A stretch of DNA of 64,000 nt, from the NCBI RefSeq assembly GCF_028290495.1, contig NZ_JAQGJT010000063.1, forward strand, positions 37,515 through 101,514. Reading direction: 5' to 3'. The notes below the pieces were generated by a model. That model searched no databases. It was not told the origin of the DNA and was given only the letters and a program-made list of their open reading frames with translations. Of this stretch, positions 36,118-45,286 are shown one piece after another. How positions within the stretch are numbered: position 1 is the first letter of the stretch; every line of letters starts with the position of its first letter. The DNA comes from Tardiphaga sp. (GTDB lineage: Bacteria > Pseudomonadota > Alphaproteobacteria > Rhizobiales > Xanthobacteraceae). Both the position numbers and the translations under genes were made by a program.

Positions 36118-37145
36118 TGTGCAACGTGCTCCCCAATACCAAGAAAGCGTTTCGCGTTGGCAGAGACAACGAGATCGCGCGTGGTCTCGTCGCTGATGGC
36201 TGATGCGGCGCGCGTCACCGGGGTTCGATCGTGAAATGCGAAAGGATAGTCGGTGCCGAGCATGATCTGCGTTTCGCCGAACTTGGCGATCAAATGCAGG
36301 AGCGTCGGGTCGTCATAGACAAGCGCGTCGTAATAGAGCCGGCGTGCCTGCTGGGATGGCGATTCCAGAATGCTCTCCTGCAGCACGGGGAATACCTGAT
36401 ATCCTTCCTGAAGCCGCGGCAGCAGCGAAGCGAGCGTGCCGCCGCCATGGCTGAACGCTATGCGCAGGCGCGGGTGACGCAGCAGCAGGTTCGAGGTGAT
36501 CACCGATGCGGCGGCAAGGCCGACATCGGACGGATAGGCCAGTACCTGCTGCAACTGCGCCGGGCCGACCAGGCGATCCATGCCGCACGGTCGCAAGGCG
36601 TGGACGAACACCGCCATGTCGAGCTTCGCGACTTCGGCAAAGAAACCCTCGAAGTCGGGAGAGCCGAGCGGCTTGCCGTTGATGTTGCTTCCGATCTCGA
36701 TGCCGGCAAAGCCGAGTTCATGTTTGAGTCGATGCAGTTCGGTGATCGCGCGGTCGATGTCCTGCAGCGGTACCGCGCCGAGGCCGACCAGCCGGCCCTC
36801 GGAATGGGCGATCATCTCGGCCATCTGGTCGTTGATGTAGCGGAGCAGGTCGTTGGCCGGTCCGGCTGCCATCCAGTAGGACAGTAGCTCGGGCATCGGC
36901 GAAATGGCCTGCAGACTAAGTCCCATCTCCGCCATGTCCGCAACGCGTTTGCCGACATCCCAGCAACGATCCGACACCGTGCGATAGACGCGGCCGGCCA
37001 TCATGACATGCTTGTGGCAGGGCTTGGCGTCGGCCATCGACGGCCAATCGGCGGGCACCGTGGCGCCCATATAAAGCGGGAAGGACGCGGGCACGACATG
37101 CGCGTGAATATCGATCCCGCAGCCGCATCGGGAGATTGCGCTCAT
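36114..37145 (-). CDS. ACMSD-like amidohydrolase (decarboxylase/hydrolase)
   Basis: A 343-residue Amidohydro_2 enzyme. Metal-site residues are H14 and H16 (DIHAH), the His in VFVHAL near 180, the His in IAFSHGGG near 237 and the Asp in MLGTDYPF near 302. The family includes 2-amino-3-carboxymuconate-semialdehyde decarboxylase and gamma-resorcylate-type decarboxylases. It is the first gene of a four-gene overlapping set, so decarboxylation of an aromatic acid or ring-cleavage product is likely (inference). Confidence 0.9.
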   Translation of the reverse strand: MSAISRCGCGIDIHAHVVPASFPLYMGATVPADWPSMADAKPCHKHVMMAGRVYRTVSDRCWDVGKRVADMAEMGLSLQAISPMPELLSYWMAAGPANDLLRYINDQMAEMIAHSEGRLVGLGAVPLQDIDRAITELHRLKHELGFAGIEIGSNINGKPLGSPDFEGFFAEVAKLDMAVFVHALRPCGMDRLVGPAQLQQVLAYPSDVGLAAASVITSNLLLRHPRLRIAFSHGGGTLASLLPRLQEGYQVFPVLQESILESPSQQARRLYYDALVYDDPTLLHLIAKFGETQIMLGTDYPFAFHDRTPVTRAASAISDETTRDLVVSANAKRFLGIGEHVAQ

Positions 37146-37274
37146 GGCCTTCGGAATCCGGCCACGCGCAACCGAGTAGCCGTGAGAACAGCCGATACTG
37201 CACGCGCCTGGACCGTCTTGCCCAACATTCCTTGCCTCCCACCCGTTTCTCAGGACGTTGCGGAACTCATAACC

Positions 37275-37338
37275 TATAGAAACTTAGCTTAACAACAGAA
37301 ATTTATAGATTATGTAAAAACTAGAAAAAGTATATAGA
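37275..37338. promoter_or_regulatory. AT-rich divergent control region with three phased TATAGA repeats
   Basis: TATAGA occurs at 37275-37280, 37304-37309 and 37333-37338, each exactly 29 bases from the next. The stretch 37265-37340 is strikingly AT-rich in a GC-rich genome. It lies between the GntR regulator (37375) and the minus-strand aromatic operon (37145), so the repeats are candidate operator half-sites or promoter elements. Confidence 0.5.
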
Positions 37339-37374
37339 AGCGGAAATCGGCCGACAGGATGGTTTTGGGGACCT

Positions 37375-38085
37375 ATGAGCGTGGACGTAACATCAGTGGG
37401 ATCAGCACCGTCGCCGTCGTCATCGACACAGGCCAGCACCGTCTATGACCGGTTGCGGGAGGATCTGCTGTCCGGGCGGCTCGAGCCGAGCCGGAAATTG
37501 CAGATGCGGTTCCTGACCGAGCTGTATCAGACCGGGCAGACCCCGCTGCGTGAAGCGCTCAACCGGCTGACCGCCGATGGCCTGGTCGATTGTCGCGAGC
37601 AGCGCGGGTTTTACGTTGCGGATATCAGCCGGAGCGAACTGGTCGAACTGACCAAGACCCGCTGCTGGGTCGAGAGCCTGGCTCTCCGTGAATCCATGGC
37701 AGCCTCGACGTCGGAATGGGAAGAACAGCTTTTGCTCGCGCAGCATCGTCTCGGCCGGACGCCGCGTTCGCTCAACGCCGAGCATTTCGAAGACAATCCG
37801 GAATGGGAGCGGCTGCATCGCGTCTACCACCGGACGCTGATCGGGAATTGCGGCTCACAGTCCCTGATCGCGTTCTGCGGACAACTGGCCGACCAACTCT
37901 ACCGATACCGGCGTCTGTCGATCCGGAAAGCCTTTCCATCCCGACACGTGACCGACGAGCATCAGTCGATCATGAATGCTGTCTTGAGCGGGAATGCCGA
38001 CCATGCCGTCGACCTGCTCACCACCCATTACAGGCAGACGGCAGACGTCATTCTGCAGGATAAGCAGACCTTCGCTGAACCATAG
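37375..38085 (+). CDS. GntR-family (FadR/VanR subfamily) transcriptional regulator
   Basis: A 236-residue regulator. The winged helix-turn-helix is at about 20-88 (LTELYQTGQTPLREALNRL), followed by an all-helical FCD ligand-binding domain (about 95-230) with the metal-site pattern ending in HQSIMNAVLSGN. It is divergent from the aromatic module at 31624-37145 and probably controls it. Confidence 0.92.
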   Translation: MSVDVTSVGSAPSPSSSTQASTVYDRLREDLLSGRLEPSRKLQMRFLTELYQTGQTPLREALNRLTADGLVDCREQRGFYVADISRSELVELTKTRCWVESLALRESMAASTSEWEEQLLLAQHRLGRTPRSLNAEHFEDNPEWERLHRVYHRTLIGNCGSQSLIAFCGQLADQLYRYRRLSIRKAFPSRHVTDEHQSIMNAVLSGNADHAVDLLTTHYRQTADVILQDKQTFAEP

Positions 38086-38218
38086 GGCGTCGCCCGAGGG
38101 CAGAGCCGAGCACGGTCGCTTCTGGCGCAAAGCCTGTTTTCTGATAGCGCTTCAGATTAGTGCGAGGTCGCGACGACCAAGCTTGCGGCGGATTCCGACT
38201 TCCTCTTCGGAAACATTT

Positions 38219-38522
38219 CTATAGAAAAATGGGTCGCCAAGGATCTTCGCAAGAAGAAATAGATGCTTCGCTGGAGCGCCTGAGCCAGACTCTCGATCGA
38301 ATGGAAGCGGCACCGCGACGGCGGATCGTGGATTGTCGGTGATCAGTATACGTTAGCGGACGTCAGCTTGACTCCCACGATTGTTCGGCTGGAGGATTGC
38401 GGGCGTTCTGACCTTTGGGCTCGAAGGCCGGCCGTGGCTGGTTGGCTGGAACGTGTCAAGTCCGTCCCAATTTCGACGTTGCCTATATGCCGGGCTCCCG
38501 CGATTTGGGATCTCACAACTGA
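38219..38522 (+). pseudogene. Frameshifted C-terminal half of a glutathione S-transferase
   Basis: Three reading frames together read like a GST C-terminal domain: EEIDASLERLSQTLDRMEAA (38250-38312), then GGSWIVGDQYTLADVSLTP with RLEDCGRSDLWARRP (38320-38455), then NFDVAYMPGSRDLGSHN and a stop at 38520-38522. At least two frameshifts separate them and the thioredoxin-like N-terminal half is gone. Nothing recognisable lies in 38523-38782. Confidence 0.82.
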
Positions 38523-38782
38523 GTTTCGGATTTGATGTCCGCGGCTTTGGAACCGCGGCTCGTGGCGCAAGTCGGACACTGGCTAGCGGCGTACGGACCG
38601 AACCAATATTTCAGCAGAATTGCAGGCTGCGCCTTTGCTTTGGAGCTGGCGATTGAGGGCAACTCCAAGATATCGGCTGTGGTGTGTGACAAGTTTTTGA
38701 TCGCCTTTTATCGCGTCAGCAACTATCCCTCATCGTGAGCGCAGACTGATCGGGAACGAGCAGGGGGGCGGTGAAGAGGGCG

Positions 38783-39403
38783 ATGGCATCAATGAAGCGG
38801 TCCAGGACAAAGTCCGGCGCAACGGACTCCAGAGACAAGATCGTTCAGGCGGCAACGACGCTTTTCACGCAAACTGGATTTCAGGACGTGCCCGTGGAGG
38901 AAATCGCGCGGCTGGCTGGCGTCGCCCACGGTCTCGTCTTTCACTACTTTGGCACCAAGGCCAGGCTTTACGAAGATGTATCGCAGTCTGCCGCCGATCG
39001 GCTTGATCTGGTTCACATAAAAGCGACGCAGGCTGCGAAGACGCCGAATGACAAGCTCCGCGCTTTCCTGGAAAGCCATATGGATGCGGTGTCGCAGCGG
39101 CGTGCCGACTACGTCTTCCATTCGCGCGGCGGCGCGACGCCCGCGATCCAGGCGATCTGGGAGAATTCCCGTAGCAATGCGATTCATCTCGTCCTTGGCT
39201 TCTTCGGCGTGGCACAACCCTCCGTGCCCCTTGTTGTCGCGACCCGCGCGTGGCTTGGATACTATGACGAACTGGTCCTCGAATGGATCCAGGATCGCGG
39301 CGTTCCGCGCGATGGCGTGATCGTCTCGTCGCTCCGGTTGTTCCCTGTCGTGATGGCGCAAGCGCACCTGCTGGGCGCAAAGGATGCACCGCAAAATCTA
39401 TAA
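38783..39403 (+). CDS. TetR-family transcriptional regulator
   Basis: A 206-residue regulator from the ATG at 38783, which follows GAAGAGGG; a GTG at 38771 would add four residues. The TetR helix-turn-helix is at about 22-65 (GFQDVPVEEIARLAGVAHG, then VFHYFGTKARLYED). The C-terminal domain is not assigned. It precedes the plus-strand aromatic module, and a perfect palindrome at 39435-39449 is its likely operator. Confidence 0.9.
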   Translation: MASMKRSRTKSGATDSRDKIVQAATTLFTQTGFQDVPVEEIARLAGVAHGLVFHYFGTKARLYEDVSQSAADRLDLVHIKATQAAKTPNDKLRAFLESHMDAVSQRRADYVFHSRGGATPAIQAIWENSRSNAIHLVLGFFGVAQPSVPLVVATRAWLGYYDELVLEWIQDRGVPRDGVIVSSLRLFPVVMAQAHLLGAKDAPQNL

Positions 39404-39434
39404 ACAGCGACTTGACGGCCGATCAAATCGGATG

Positions 39435-39449
39435 TTGACTGGCAGTCAA
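39435..39449. promoter_or_regulatory. Perfect palindrome, predicted TetR operator
   Basis: TTGACTG-G-CAGTCAA is a perfect 7+1+7 inverted repeat, 32 bases past the TetR stop and 42 bases before the monooxygenase start at 39491. Its first six bases also make a good -35 element. Size and symmetry fit a TetR-type operator controlling the downstream operon. Confidence 0.65.
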
Positions 39450-39490
39450 TAAAGCTGACGCAGCATAATGCGTCGCTCGTGGAGGAAGTG

Positions 39491-41227
39491 ATGCCCAAGG
39501 TCGCGATTGTCGGCGCGGGTCCTGTTGGGCTGACGTGCGCCCTTCTGCTGTCGCAGCAGGGGATTTCGACGGTCATCTATGAGCGGAATGCAACGACGTC
39601 CACGCACCCGCGTGGGCATGTCGTCAACGCACGCAGCATGGAAATTTTTCGCTCCATCGGCCTCGAAGAGCCCGTTCGATCTGTAAGTCTCCCGGCCGAC
39701 CGCAATCAAGGCGTTGCTTTTTTGAGGCGGCTCGCCGAACCCGCCGTCGCAGTGCTGCGTACGCGGGGCGTGCCGGAGCGCGATGAGGCGCACCGTGCCG
39801 CCAGTCCGAGCCTGCGCGCGTCTTGTCCGCAAGACAGGCTGGAGCCGGTGCTGCTGCGCGCTGCGCAGAGCGACCCGAATATCGAGCTCCGCTTTTCAAC
39901 GGAGGTTCGTCGCGTCGAGCGCGATAGTGAGGTGGTGCGCCTGAGCGGTATCGGTCCCGACGGTGATTTCGAGATGACGGTGCCGTTTGTGGTCGGCGCC
40001 GATGGCGCGCGCAGCCTCGTCAGGCAGCAGGCCGGCATCGAAATGTCCGGGCTTGGCCGCATCGGGCGCCAGATCGGCATCTACTTCGAAGCGGATCTGT
40101 GGTCGCTCGTCGAGGATCGCCCCTACCTGCTGTGGTGGATCTACAATACACAGACCTGCGGGGTACTGATTGCCCTCGATGGGCGTCATCGCTGGACCTA
40201 CAATTTTGCCTTCGACGAGCAGAAGGAAACGGCGGCCGACTTCACGCCAGAGCGATGCGCCAGGGTTCTGCGTGAGGTCATCGGCATCGACGGGATCGAC
40301 ATCAAGATCCACTCGATCCTGCCGTGGCGAATGCAGGCGCGGTTGGCCGATCGTATGAATAACGGTCCGATATTTCTGGCCGGCGATGCGGCTCATCCGC
40401 TGCCGCCGACCGGCGGGCAGGGCATGAATACGGGGATCGCGGACGTTCACAATCTGGCCTGGAAACTGGCGCTGGTGCTGCGGGGGCTGGCACCCCGGGC
40501 GCTGCTCGACACCTACAATTCAGAGCGACGGCCGATTGCGCAGATCAACATCGATCAAAGCGTCGCCAATGCCATGAAGATGGCCGAACTGGGCCTGTCC
40601 GGCATGGCGACGTCCGACAGTTCCATGGCAAGGAGCCTCGATGGCGACGGCCGGGAGGCGGCCGAGACGCATATGCGCAACGTCGTGCCGGGGCTCAGGG
40701 AGCATTTCGACTACCTCGGCCAGACGTTCGGGCCTGTCTATCACAGTGGCGCCCTCGTCAGCGATGGCACCGCGGCCCCGGCCTTTTCGGTGATGGACTA
40801 CGCGCCGGATGCGCGTCCCGGGCATCGTGCGCCGCATCTCTGGCTGGAGCAGGACGGCCAGTTGATATCGACCATCGATATCCTCGGCCATGGCCAGTTC
40901 ACGTTTTTCACGACGCCCGAGTGTGCCGAATGGCGGGCAACGTTTATGCAGGCGATCGCGGATCGACAATTGCACGGGCGCGCCTGGACCGTCGGCGCGG
41001 GCGGCGATCTGAATGATCCGTCCGGGCGCTTCGGTGCGCTGTACGGGCTGCCCCAGGGTGGCGCGGTGCTGGTGCGGCCCGACGGCTATGTTGCCGTTCG
41101 GGCTACGGCCACGGAGCTTGGCGAGGGGCCACCCGACATTCTCGGCGGGGCACTCGATGTCGCGCTCGGACAAAAGCCGAGGCGAACTTCGGATCAAGAA
41201 GCATTCCTGCAAAAGACAGGTAGCTAA
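39491..41227 (+). CDS. FAD-dependent phenol-type monooxygenase (PheA/TfdB-like)
   Basis: A 578-residue class A flavin hydroxylase. GAGPVG is at 8-13, the DG motif in GADGARSLVR near 165-174, and the GD motif LAGDAAHPLPPTGGQGMNTG near 297-316. A C-terminal thioredoxin-like domain (about 440-565), as in phenol and dichlorophenol hydroxylases, accounts for the length. The ATG at 39491 has GGAGGA five bases upstream. It opens the plus-strand module and is followed by an importer. Confidence 0.92.
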   Translation: MPKVAIVGAGPVGLTCALLLSQQGISTVIYERNATTSTHPRGHVVNARSMEIFRSIGLEEPVRSVSLPADRNQGVAFLRRLAEPAVAVLRTRGVPERDEAHRAASPSLRASCPQDRLEPVLLRAAQSDPNIELRFSTEVRRVERDSEVVRLSGIGPDGDFEMTVPFVVGADGARSLVRQQAGIEMSGLGRIGRQIGIYFEADLWSLVEDRPYLLWWIYNTQTCGVLIALDGRHRWTYNFAFDEQKETAADFTPERCARVLREVIGIDGIDIKIHSILPWRMQARLADRMNNGPIFLAGDAAHPLPPTGGQGMNTGIADVHNLAWKLALVLRGLAPRALLDTYNSERRPIAQINIDQSVANAMKMAELGLSGMATSDSSMARSLDGDGREAAETHMRNVVPGLREHFDYLGQTFGPVYHSGALVSDGTAAPAFSVMDYAPDARPGHRAPHLWLEQDGQLISTIDILGHGQFTFFTTPECAEWRATFMQAIADRQLHGRAWTVGAGGDLNDPSGRFGALYGLPQGGAVLVRPDGYVAVRATATELGEGPPDILGGALDVALGQKPRRTSDQEAFLQKTGS

Positions 41228-41246
41228 CAATCAGGGGAGGGACGTG

Positions 41247-42260
41247 ATGATGACCAAGCAAAGGATGCCGTTCGCGGCAATGATGATGGGCTGTCTGCTG
41301 CTCGGAGCGGGCGGCAGCACGGCGACGGCTGAAACACCCGTGACCATCGCGTTGCCTGCGCAGTCGCTGCTGTTCGGACCGGCTTACATCGCTGTCGAAC
41401 GCGGTCTGTTTCGCGAGCAGGGGATTGATCCCAAGATCATCTATGTCGCGGGGCCCGGCGTCATTCCTGCCGTGCTCGGCAAGAGTGCCGACTTCACCAT
41501 GATCTCCGGCGGCATCCAGATTGCGGCTGCGGTGCGCAATCAGAAGCTGGTAGCAATTGCCAATACCCAGGATCGCGTCACCACCGACATCATCGTTCGC
41601 AAGGCGGTTGCCGACAAGCTCGGCACGGCCTCGTCCGCGAGTGCGCTCGACAAGGTCAAGGCGCTCAAGGGGCTGACGATCGGTATCGACGCCGTCAACG
41701 GCCTGCCGCACAGTTTCCTGCGTTATCTGGCCCGCAAGGCCGGCATGAATCCGGAGACGGACTTCACGATCACGGCGTTGCAGCCGCAGGCCATGGTCGC
41801 GGCGATGAAGAGCGGAACGATCGACGCCATGGCGTTCTCGCCGCCGTTTTCGCTGACGGCGGTCGCAGACGGCGGCGTGATGTGGGTGACCGGTCCCGAT
41901 GTGGACCTGCCGGAAATGAAGACGTTTCCCTACAACACCGTGCTGGTTCGGCCGGATCATTGCCAGTTGCAGGCTGCGATCTGTCGCGGCTTCGTGACCG
42001 CGCTGAAGAAGGCGATTGCGCTGATGAAGAGCGATCCCGCCACCAGTCTCGCATCGCTGGGCAAGACGTTCGACAAGATGGAGCCGGGCGCGCTGAAACA
42101 GTCCTTCGACATCTTTGCCAAATATGCGCGGACCGATCTCGAACTGACCGACGACATGTATCGCAACGTCGTTTCGTTCGATCGGATCAGCGGCATCATT
42201 CCGGAAGATGCCAAGGTCCCGCCTGCGAGCGAACTGTATTCGGCGGCCTCTGCCAACTGA
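41247..42260 (+). CDS. ABC transporter substrate-binding protein (NMT1/SsuA-like)
   Basis: A 337-residue periplasmic protein. The signal peptide ends near TATA-ET (about residue 28). The NMT1/THI5-like motif AYIAVERGLFREQGID near 45-60 and repeated AVLGKSADF identify the nitrate/sulfonate/taurine-type family. The ATG at 41247 follows GGGGAGGG. With the permeases at 42279 and 43830 and the ATPase at 43039 it makes a full importer, likely for the aromatic substrate of this operon. Confidence 0.9.
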   Translation: MMTKQRMPFAAMMMGCLLLGAGGSTATAETPVTIALPAQSLLFGPAYIAVERGLFREQGIDPKIIYVAGPGVIPAVLGKSADFTMISGGIQIAAAVRNQKLVAIANTQDRVTTDIIVRKAVADKLGTASSASALDKVKALKGLTIGIDAVNGLPHSFLRYLARKAGMNPETDFTITALQPQAMVAAMKSGTIDAMAFSPPFSLTAVADGGVMWVTGPDVDLPEMKTFPYNTVLVRPDHCQLQAAICRGFVTALKKAIALMKSDPATSLASLGKTFDKMEPGALKQSFDIFAKYARTDLELTDDMYRNVVSFDRISGIIPEDAKVPPASELYSAASAN

Positions 42261-42278
42261 GAGCGATGGAACCGTCGG

Positions 42279-43037
42279 ATGTGGGATCGGATCATCTTTG
42301 CTGCTGTACTGGCTGCCATCTGGCAGGGTGGAAGCGCGTGGGCCGGGCCGGAGCAGATCAGCTCTCCGATCCTCGTGATGCAGCAGCTTTATATCTGGAC
42401 CGTGTCCGGCGTGCTCTCCGGCCATGTCGGTTACACCGTGCTTGAGGCGCTGCTCGGCTTCCTGATCGGCGCGGTTCCCGGCTTGCTGCTGCCGCTGGTG
42501 CTGCGTCGGCGGGTGTTCCTGGCCGCCGTGCTCGATCCCTTCATCATGATCGGCTATGGACTGCCGAAGATCGCCTTCATCCCGCTGTTCATCGTCTGGT
42601 TCGGGATCGGTATCTGGAGCAAGGTCGCGCTGGTCGCCAGCGTCAGCTTCTTCATCGTGTTCTTCAGCACCTCCGAGGGCGTGCGGGCGGTCGATCCACG
42701 GCTGATCCGGATGGCCAAGGTGGTGGGCGCCAACGAGACGCAACTGCTGCGTACCGTGGTGTTACCGGCGGCGACGCCGTTCATATTTCAGGCGATCCAG
42801 ATAGCGCTGCCGCTGTCGATCGGCGGCGCCGCGATTGCCGAACTGATCTCGTCGAACCGCGGGCTCGGTTACCTGATCCAGTCCTCCGCAGGCAATTTCG
42901 AGATCACCGGCGCGCTCGCAGCCATCGCTGCCCTTACGCTGATCGTGGCGCTGACCAACATCGCAGTCGCCGCAGCCGAGGCGAAGCTTCTGGCATGGCG
43001 TCCGCAACTGACCTCCAGCCTTCCCAAGGCGGCCTGA
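42279..43037 (+). CDS. ABC transporter permease (SsuC/TauC-like), first
   Basis: A 252-residue BPD_transp_1 permease. The EAA loop is near 150-170 (LIRMAKVVGANETQLLRTVVLPAATP, conserved G and P; shown here only as motif). Multiple hydrophobic helices, including VGYTVLEALLGFLIGAVPGL near 49-68, fit the SsuC family. It is followed after one base by the ATPase gene. Confidence 0.9.
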   Translation: MWDRIIFAAVLAAIWQGGSAWAGPEQISSPILVMQQLYIWTVSGVLSGHVGYTVLEALLGFLIGAVPGLLLPLVLRRRVFLAAVLDPFIMIGYGLPKIAFIPLFIVWFGIGIWSKVALVASVSFFIVFFSTSEGVRAVDPRLIRMAKVVGANETQLLRTVVLPAATPFIFQAIQIALPLSIGGAAIAELISSNRGLGYLIQSSAGNFEITGALAAIAALTLIVALTNIAVAAAEAKLLAWRPQLTSSLPKAA

Positions 43038-43038
43038 C

Positions 43039-43830
43039 ATGACCTGCGCACCCGTTCTCGAAGTTCGCGATCTCGGAAAAGCCTTCACCGACAGGGGCAC
43101 GCAGAGCGAGCGGTGGATTATCCGGGGACTTTCTTTCACCCTGCGCGAAGGCGAGTTCGTCACTTTGGTCGGTCCTTCCGGCTCCGGAAAATCCACGCTG
43201 CTCAATTTGCTGGCCCAGATCGACACGCCGTCCGCAGGCGACATCAGGCTTCATGGCGAGGTCATCAGTAGTCCATCACAGCAGGGACTGAATGCAGGCT
43301 CGCAAGGTCGCATCGGCTACATCATGCAGGACGACAACCTGCTGCCGTGGCGGACGCTGCGCGCCAATGTCGAATACCCGCTCGAGATTCAGGGGCGTCT
43401 CGATGCACCGTTCCGAAAGCGGGTGGATGAGCTGATTGCGGCCGTCGGCCTCAGCGGCTTCGAGAACCATTATCCGCACGAACTGTCGGGCGGCATGCGC
43501 AAGCGCGCATCGATCATCCGCACGCTGGCCTACGACCCGCCCGTGATCCTGATGGATGAGCCGTTCAGTGCCCTCGATGCCGAATCGCGTCTGCATATCC
43601 AGAACGACCTCGTCCGGCTCTGGGAGCTTGGCCGCAAGACCATCCTGTTCGTCACCCACGATATCACCGAAGCCATTGCGCTCGGCGATCGTACCCTGAC
43701 GCTGACCAAGTCGCCGGCCAGTATTCGCGGCGAACACCTGATCGATATTCCGCGGCCGCGCTCGGTCGACAGCCTCGTTACCGAGCCGCACTATCCTGGC
43801 ATTTTCGGCCGCATTCGGGCGGAAGTCTGA
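43039..43830 (+). CDS. ABC transporter ATP-binding protein (SsuB/TauB-like)
   Basis: A 263-residue ATPase with Walker A GPSGSGKS at 45-52, signature LSGGM at 149-153 and Walker B VILMDEP at 169-175, followed by the H-loop VTHDITEAI. The QDDNLLPWRTLRANV segment is typical of nitrate/sulfonate-type importers. Its stop overlaps the start of the second permease. Confidence 0.93.
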   Translation: MTCAPVLEVRDLGKAFTDRGTQSERWIIRGLSFTLREGEFVTLVGPSGSGKSTLLNLLAQIDTPSAGDIRLHGEVISSPSQQGLNAGSQGRIGYIMQDDNLLPWRTLRANVEYPLEIQGRLDAPFRKRVDELIAAVGLSGFENHYPHELSGGMRKRASIIRTLAYDPPVILMDEPFSALDAESRLHIQNDLVRLWELGRKTILFVTHDITEAIALGDRTLTLTKSPASIRGEHLIDIPRPRSVDSLVTEPHYPGIFGRIRAEV

Positions 43831-44654
43831 TGGGCCGGTCGATCAGCCAGATCATCCCCCAATTGGCGCGTCCATTGCCGCGCCGGGGCGCGATGCCGTG
43901 GCTTGCGCTGGCCCGCACGGCCGTCGCGGTCGTGTTGCTGCTCGCCTGGGAGAGCCTTGGGCGGATGGTGCCCGATCTGATCGCGGGCCCACTGCCGACC
44001 TTGCTGCGGTTGGTTGAACTTGTGCATAGCGGCGAGATCGTCCCGATGGTCTGGGTGACGGTGCTGGAGACCGTCGGCGGACTCGCGATCGGTGCCGGCT
44101 TTGGTGTGGTCCTGCCGTTCCTCGTGCAGATGTCGCCACGGCTCTCCGCGGTGATCGAGCCGTTTGCCCGGGCCGCGGTCGGAATTCCGAAACTGGCGCT
44201 GAGCCCGATCCTGATCATGTGGTTCGGTATCGGCCTGACGTCGAAGATCGCGCTCGTTGCGCTGATGACCTTCTTTCTCGTCTTCGTCGCGACCTTTGTC
44301 GGCATTCGTTCGGTTGGACCCAACCTCATTCGGACGGTCGCCATCTTCGGGGCCGGCAAGGTCGAGATCGCGCGCGAGGTATTCTGGAATTCATCGCAGC
44401 CCTTCGTCTGGGCGGCGCTGCGAGCTGCATTGCCGTGGGCTATCAACGCGGCGCTGGTCGGTGAATTCCTCGCCGCTGAAAACGGCATCGGCTACTACAT
44501 TCACCACTCCTACAATATGGCCGATATCACCGGCGTCTATGCGGGGATGGTCATCACCGCTGCACTTGTGCTGCTCGCGGACGCCGTTCTGCGCCTGTTT
44601 CAACGCCGTGCTTTGGCGTGGCGTCCCGACAATTCCGCCACCAGCCTTCACTAG
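43830..44654 (+). CDS. ABC transporter permease (SsuC/TauC-like), second
   Basis: A 274-residue permease of the same family as the gene at 42279 but clearly divergent. It has GIPKLALSPILIMWFGIGLTS near 117-137 and an EAA-type loop near 175-195. Two different permeases with one ATPase suggest a heterodimeric channel, unlike standard SsuC homodimers. It precedes the GST gene by 11 bases. Confidence 0.9.
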   Translation: MGRSISQIIPQLARPLPRRGAMPWLALARTAVAVVLLLAWESLGRMVPDLIAGPLPTLLRLVELVHSGEIVPMVWVTVLETVGGLAIGAGFGVVLPFLVQMSPRLSAVIEPFARAAVGIPKLALSPILIMWFGIGLTSKIALVALMTFFLVFVATFVGIRSVGPNLIRTVAIFGAGKVEIAREVFWNSSQPFVWAALRAALPWAINAALVGEFLAAENGIGYYIHHSYNMADITGVYAGMVITAALVLLADAVLRLFQRRALAWRPDNSATSLH

Positions 44655-44665
44655 GGGACCGACCA

Positions 44666-45286
44666 ATGAAGCTCTTTTATACGCCCGGGGCCTGTTCCAT
44701 CGGCATCCACTATTTGCTGGAGCAGATCGGGCGTCCCTACGAGCGGCAGACGCTCGATCTTAAGAACGGCGAGAACCGCCAGCCGTGGTTTATGGAGATC
44801 AATCCGAAGGCCAAGGTGCCGACATTGCTGCGTGACGACGGATCGCTGTTGACGGAATTTCCGGTGATCGCGCACTACCTCGCAGCATCTGCGCCCGAGG
44901 CAGGGCTGGTGCCATCCGATCCCGAGCGGGCGTTGCGGGCCGCCGAGCTGACCGACTACCTCGTCGCGACCCTGCATATGCAGGGTTTCTCGCGCATCTT
45001 CCGGCCGGCGAAGTTCTGCGAAGATCCAGCCTCTCACGAAGCCATCCAGCGTCAGGGCCGCGAGATCGTTCAGGCCGGGCTTGCCGTCGTCGAACGAGAG
45101 CTCAAGCCCGGCGGTGCGCTGCATGGCGGTGCGACCTTTGCCGATGCAGCTTTGTTCTACGTGCTGTTCTGGACCATCGATCGCGTCAAGCTCGACGCGC
45201 CGCCGGCCTGCTCGGAACGTTACGCCGCCTTGAAAGCGACCGACGCGGCGGTGCGCGTCTTCAAGGAAGAAGGACTCGCCTCATGA
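44666..45286 (+). CDS. Glutathione S-transferase (beta-class-like)
   Basis: A 206-residue GST starting at the ATG at 44666 (MKLFYTPGACS). C10 in the active-site motif matches bacterial beta-class enzymes. The thioredoxin-like domain spans 1-80 with the cis-Pro region KAKVPTLL near 50-57 and the helical domain 88-200. In aromatic operons such enzymes isomerise ring-cleavage products or conjugate reactive intermediates. It overlaps the Bug gene by 4 bases. Confidence 0.9.
   Translation: MKLFYTPGACSIGIHYLLEQIGRPYERQTLDLKNGENRQPWFMEINPKAKVPTLLRDDGSLLTEFPVIAHYLAASAPEAGLVPSDPERALRAAELTDYLVATLHMQGFSRIFRPAKFCEDPASHEAIQRQGREIVQAGLAVVERELKPGGALHGGATFADAALFYVLFWTIDRVKLDAPPACSERYAALKATDAAVRVFKEEGLAS

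Noticed and set aside
38532..38738. Short plus-strand open frame after the GST remnant
   Set aside because: No family resemblance, no ribosome site, and it lies in decayed sequence.
41103..42743. 546-codon minus-strand open frame
   Set aside because: Antisense to the binding-protein and permease genes; no recognisable protein family.
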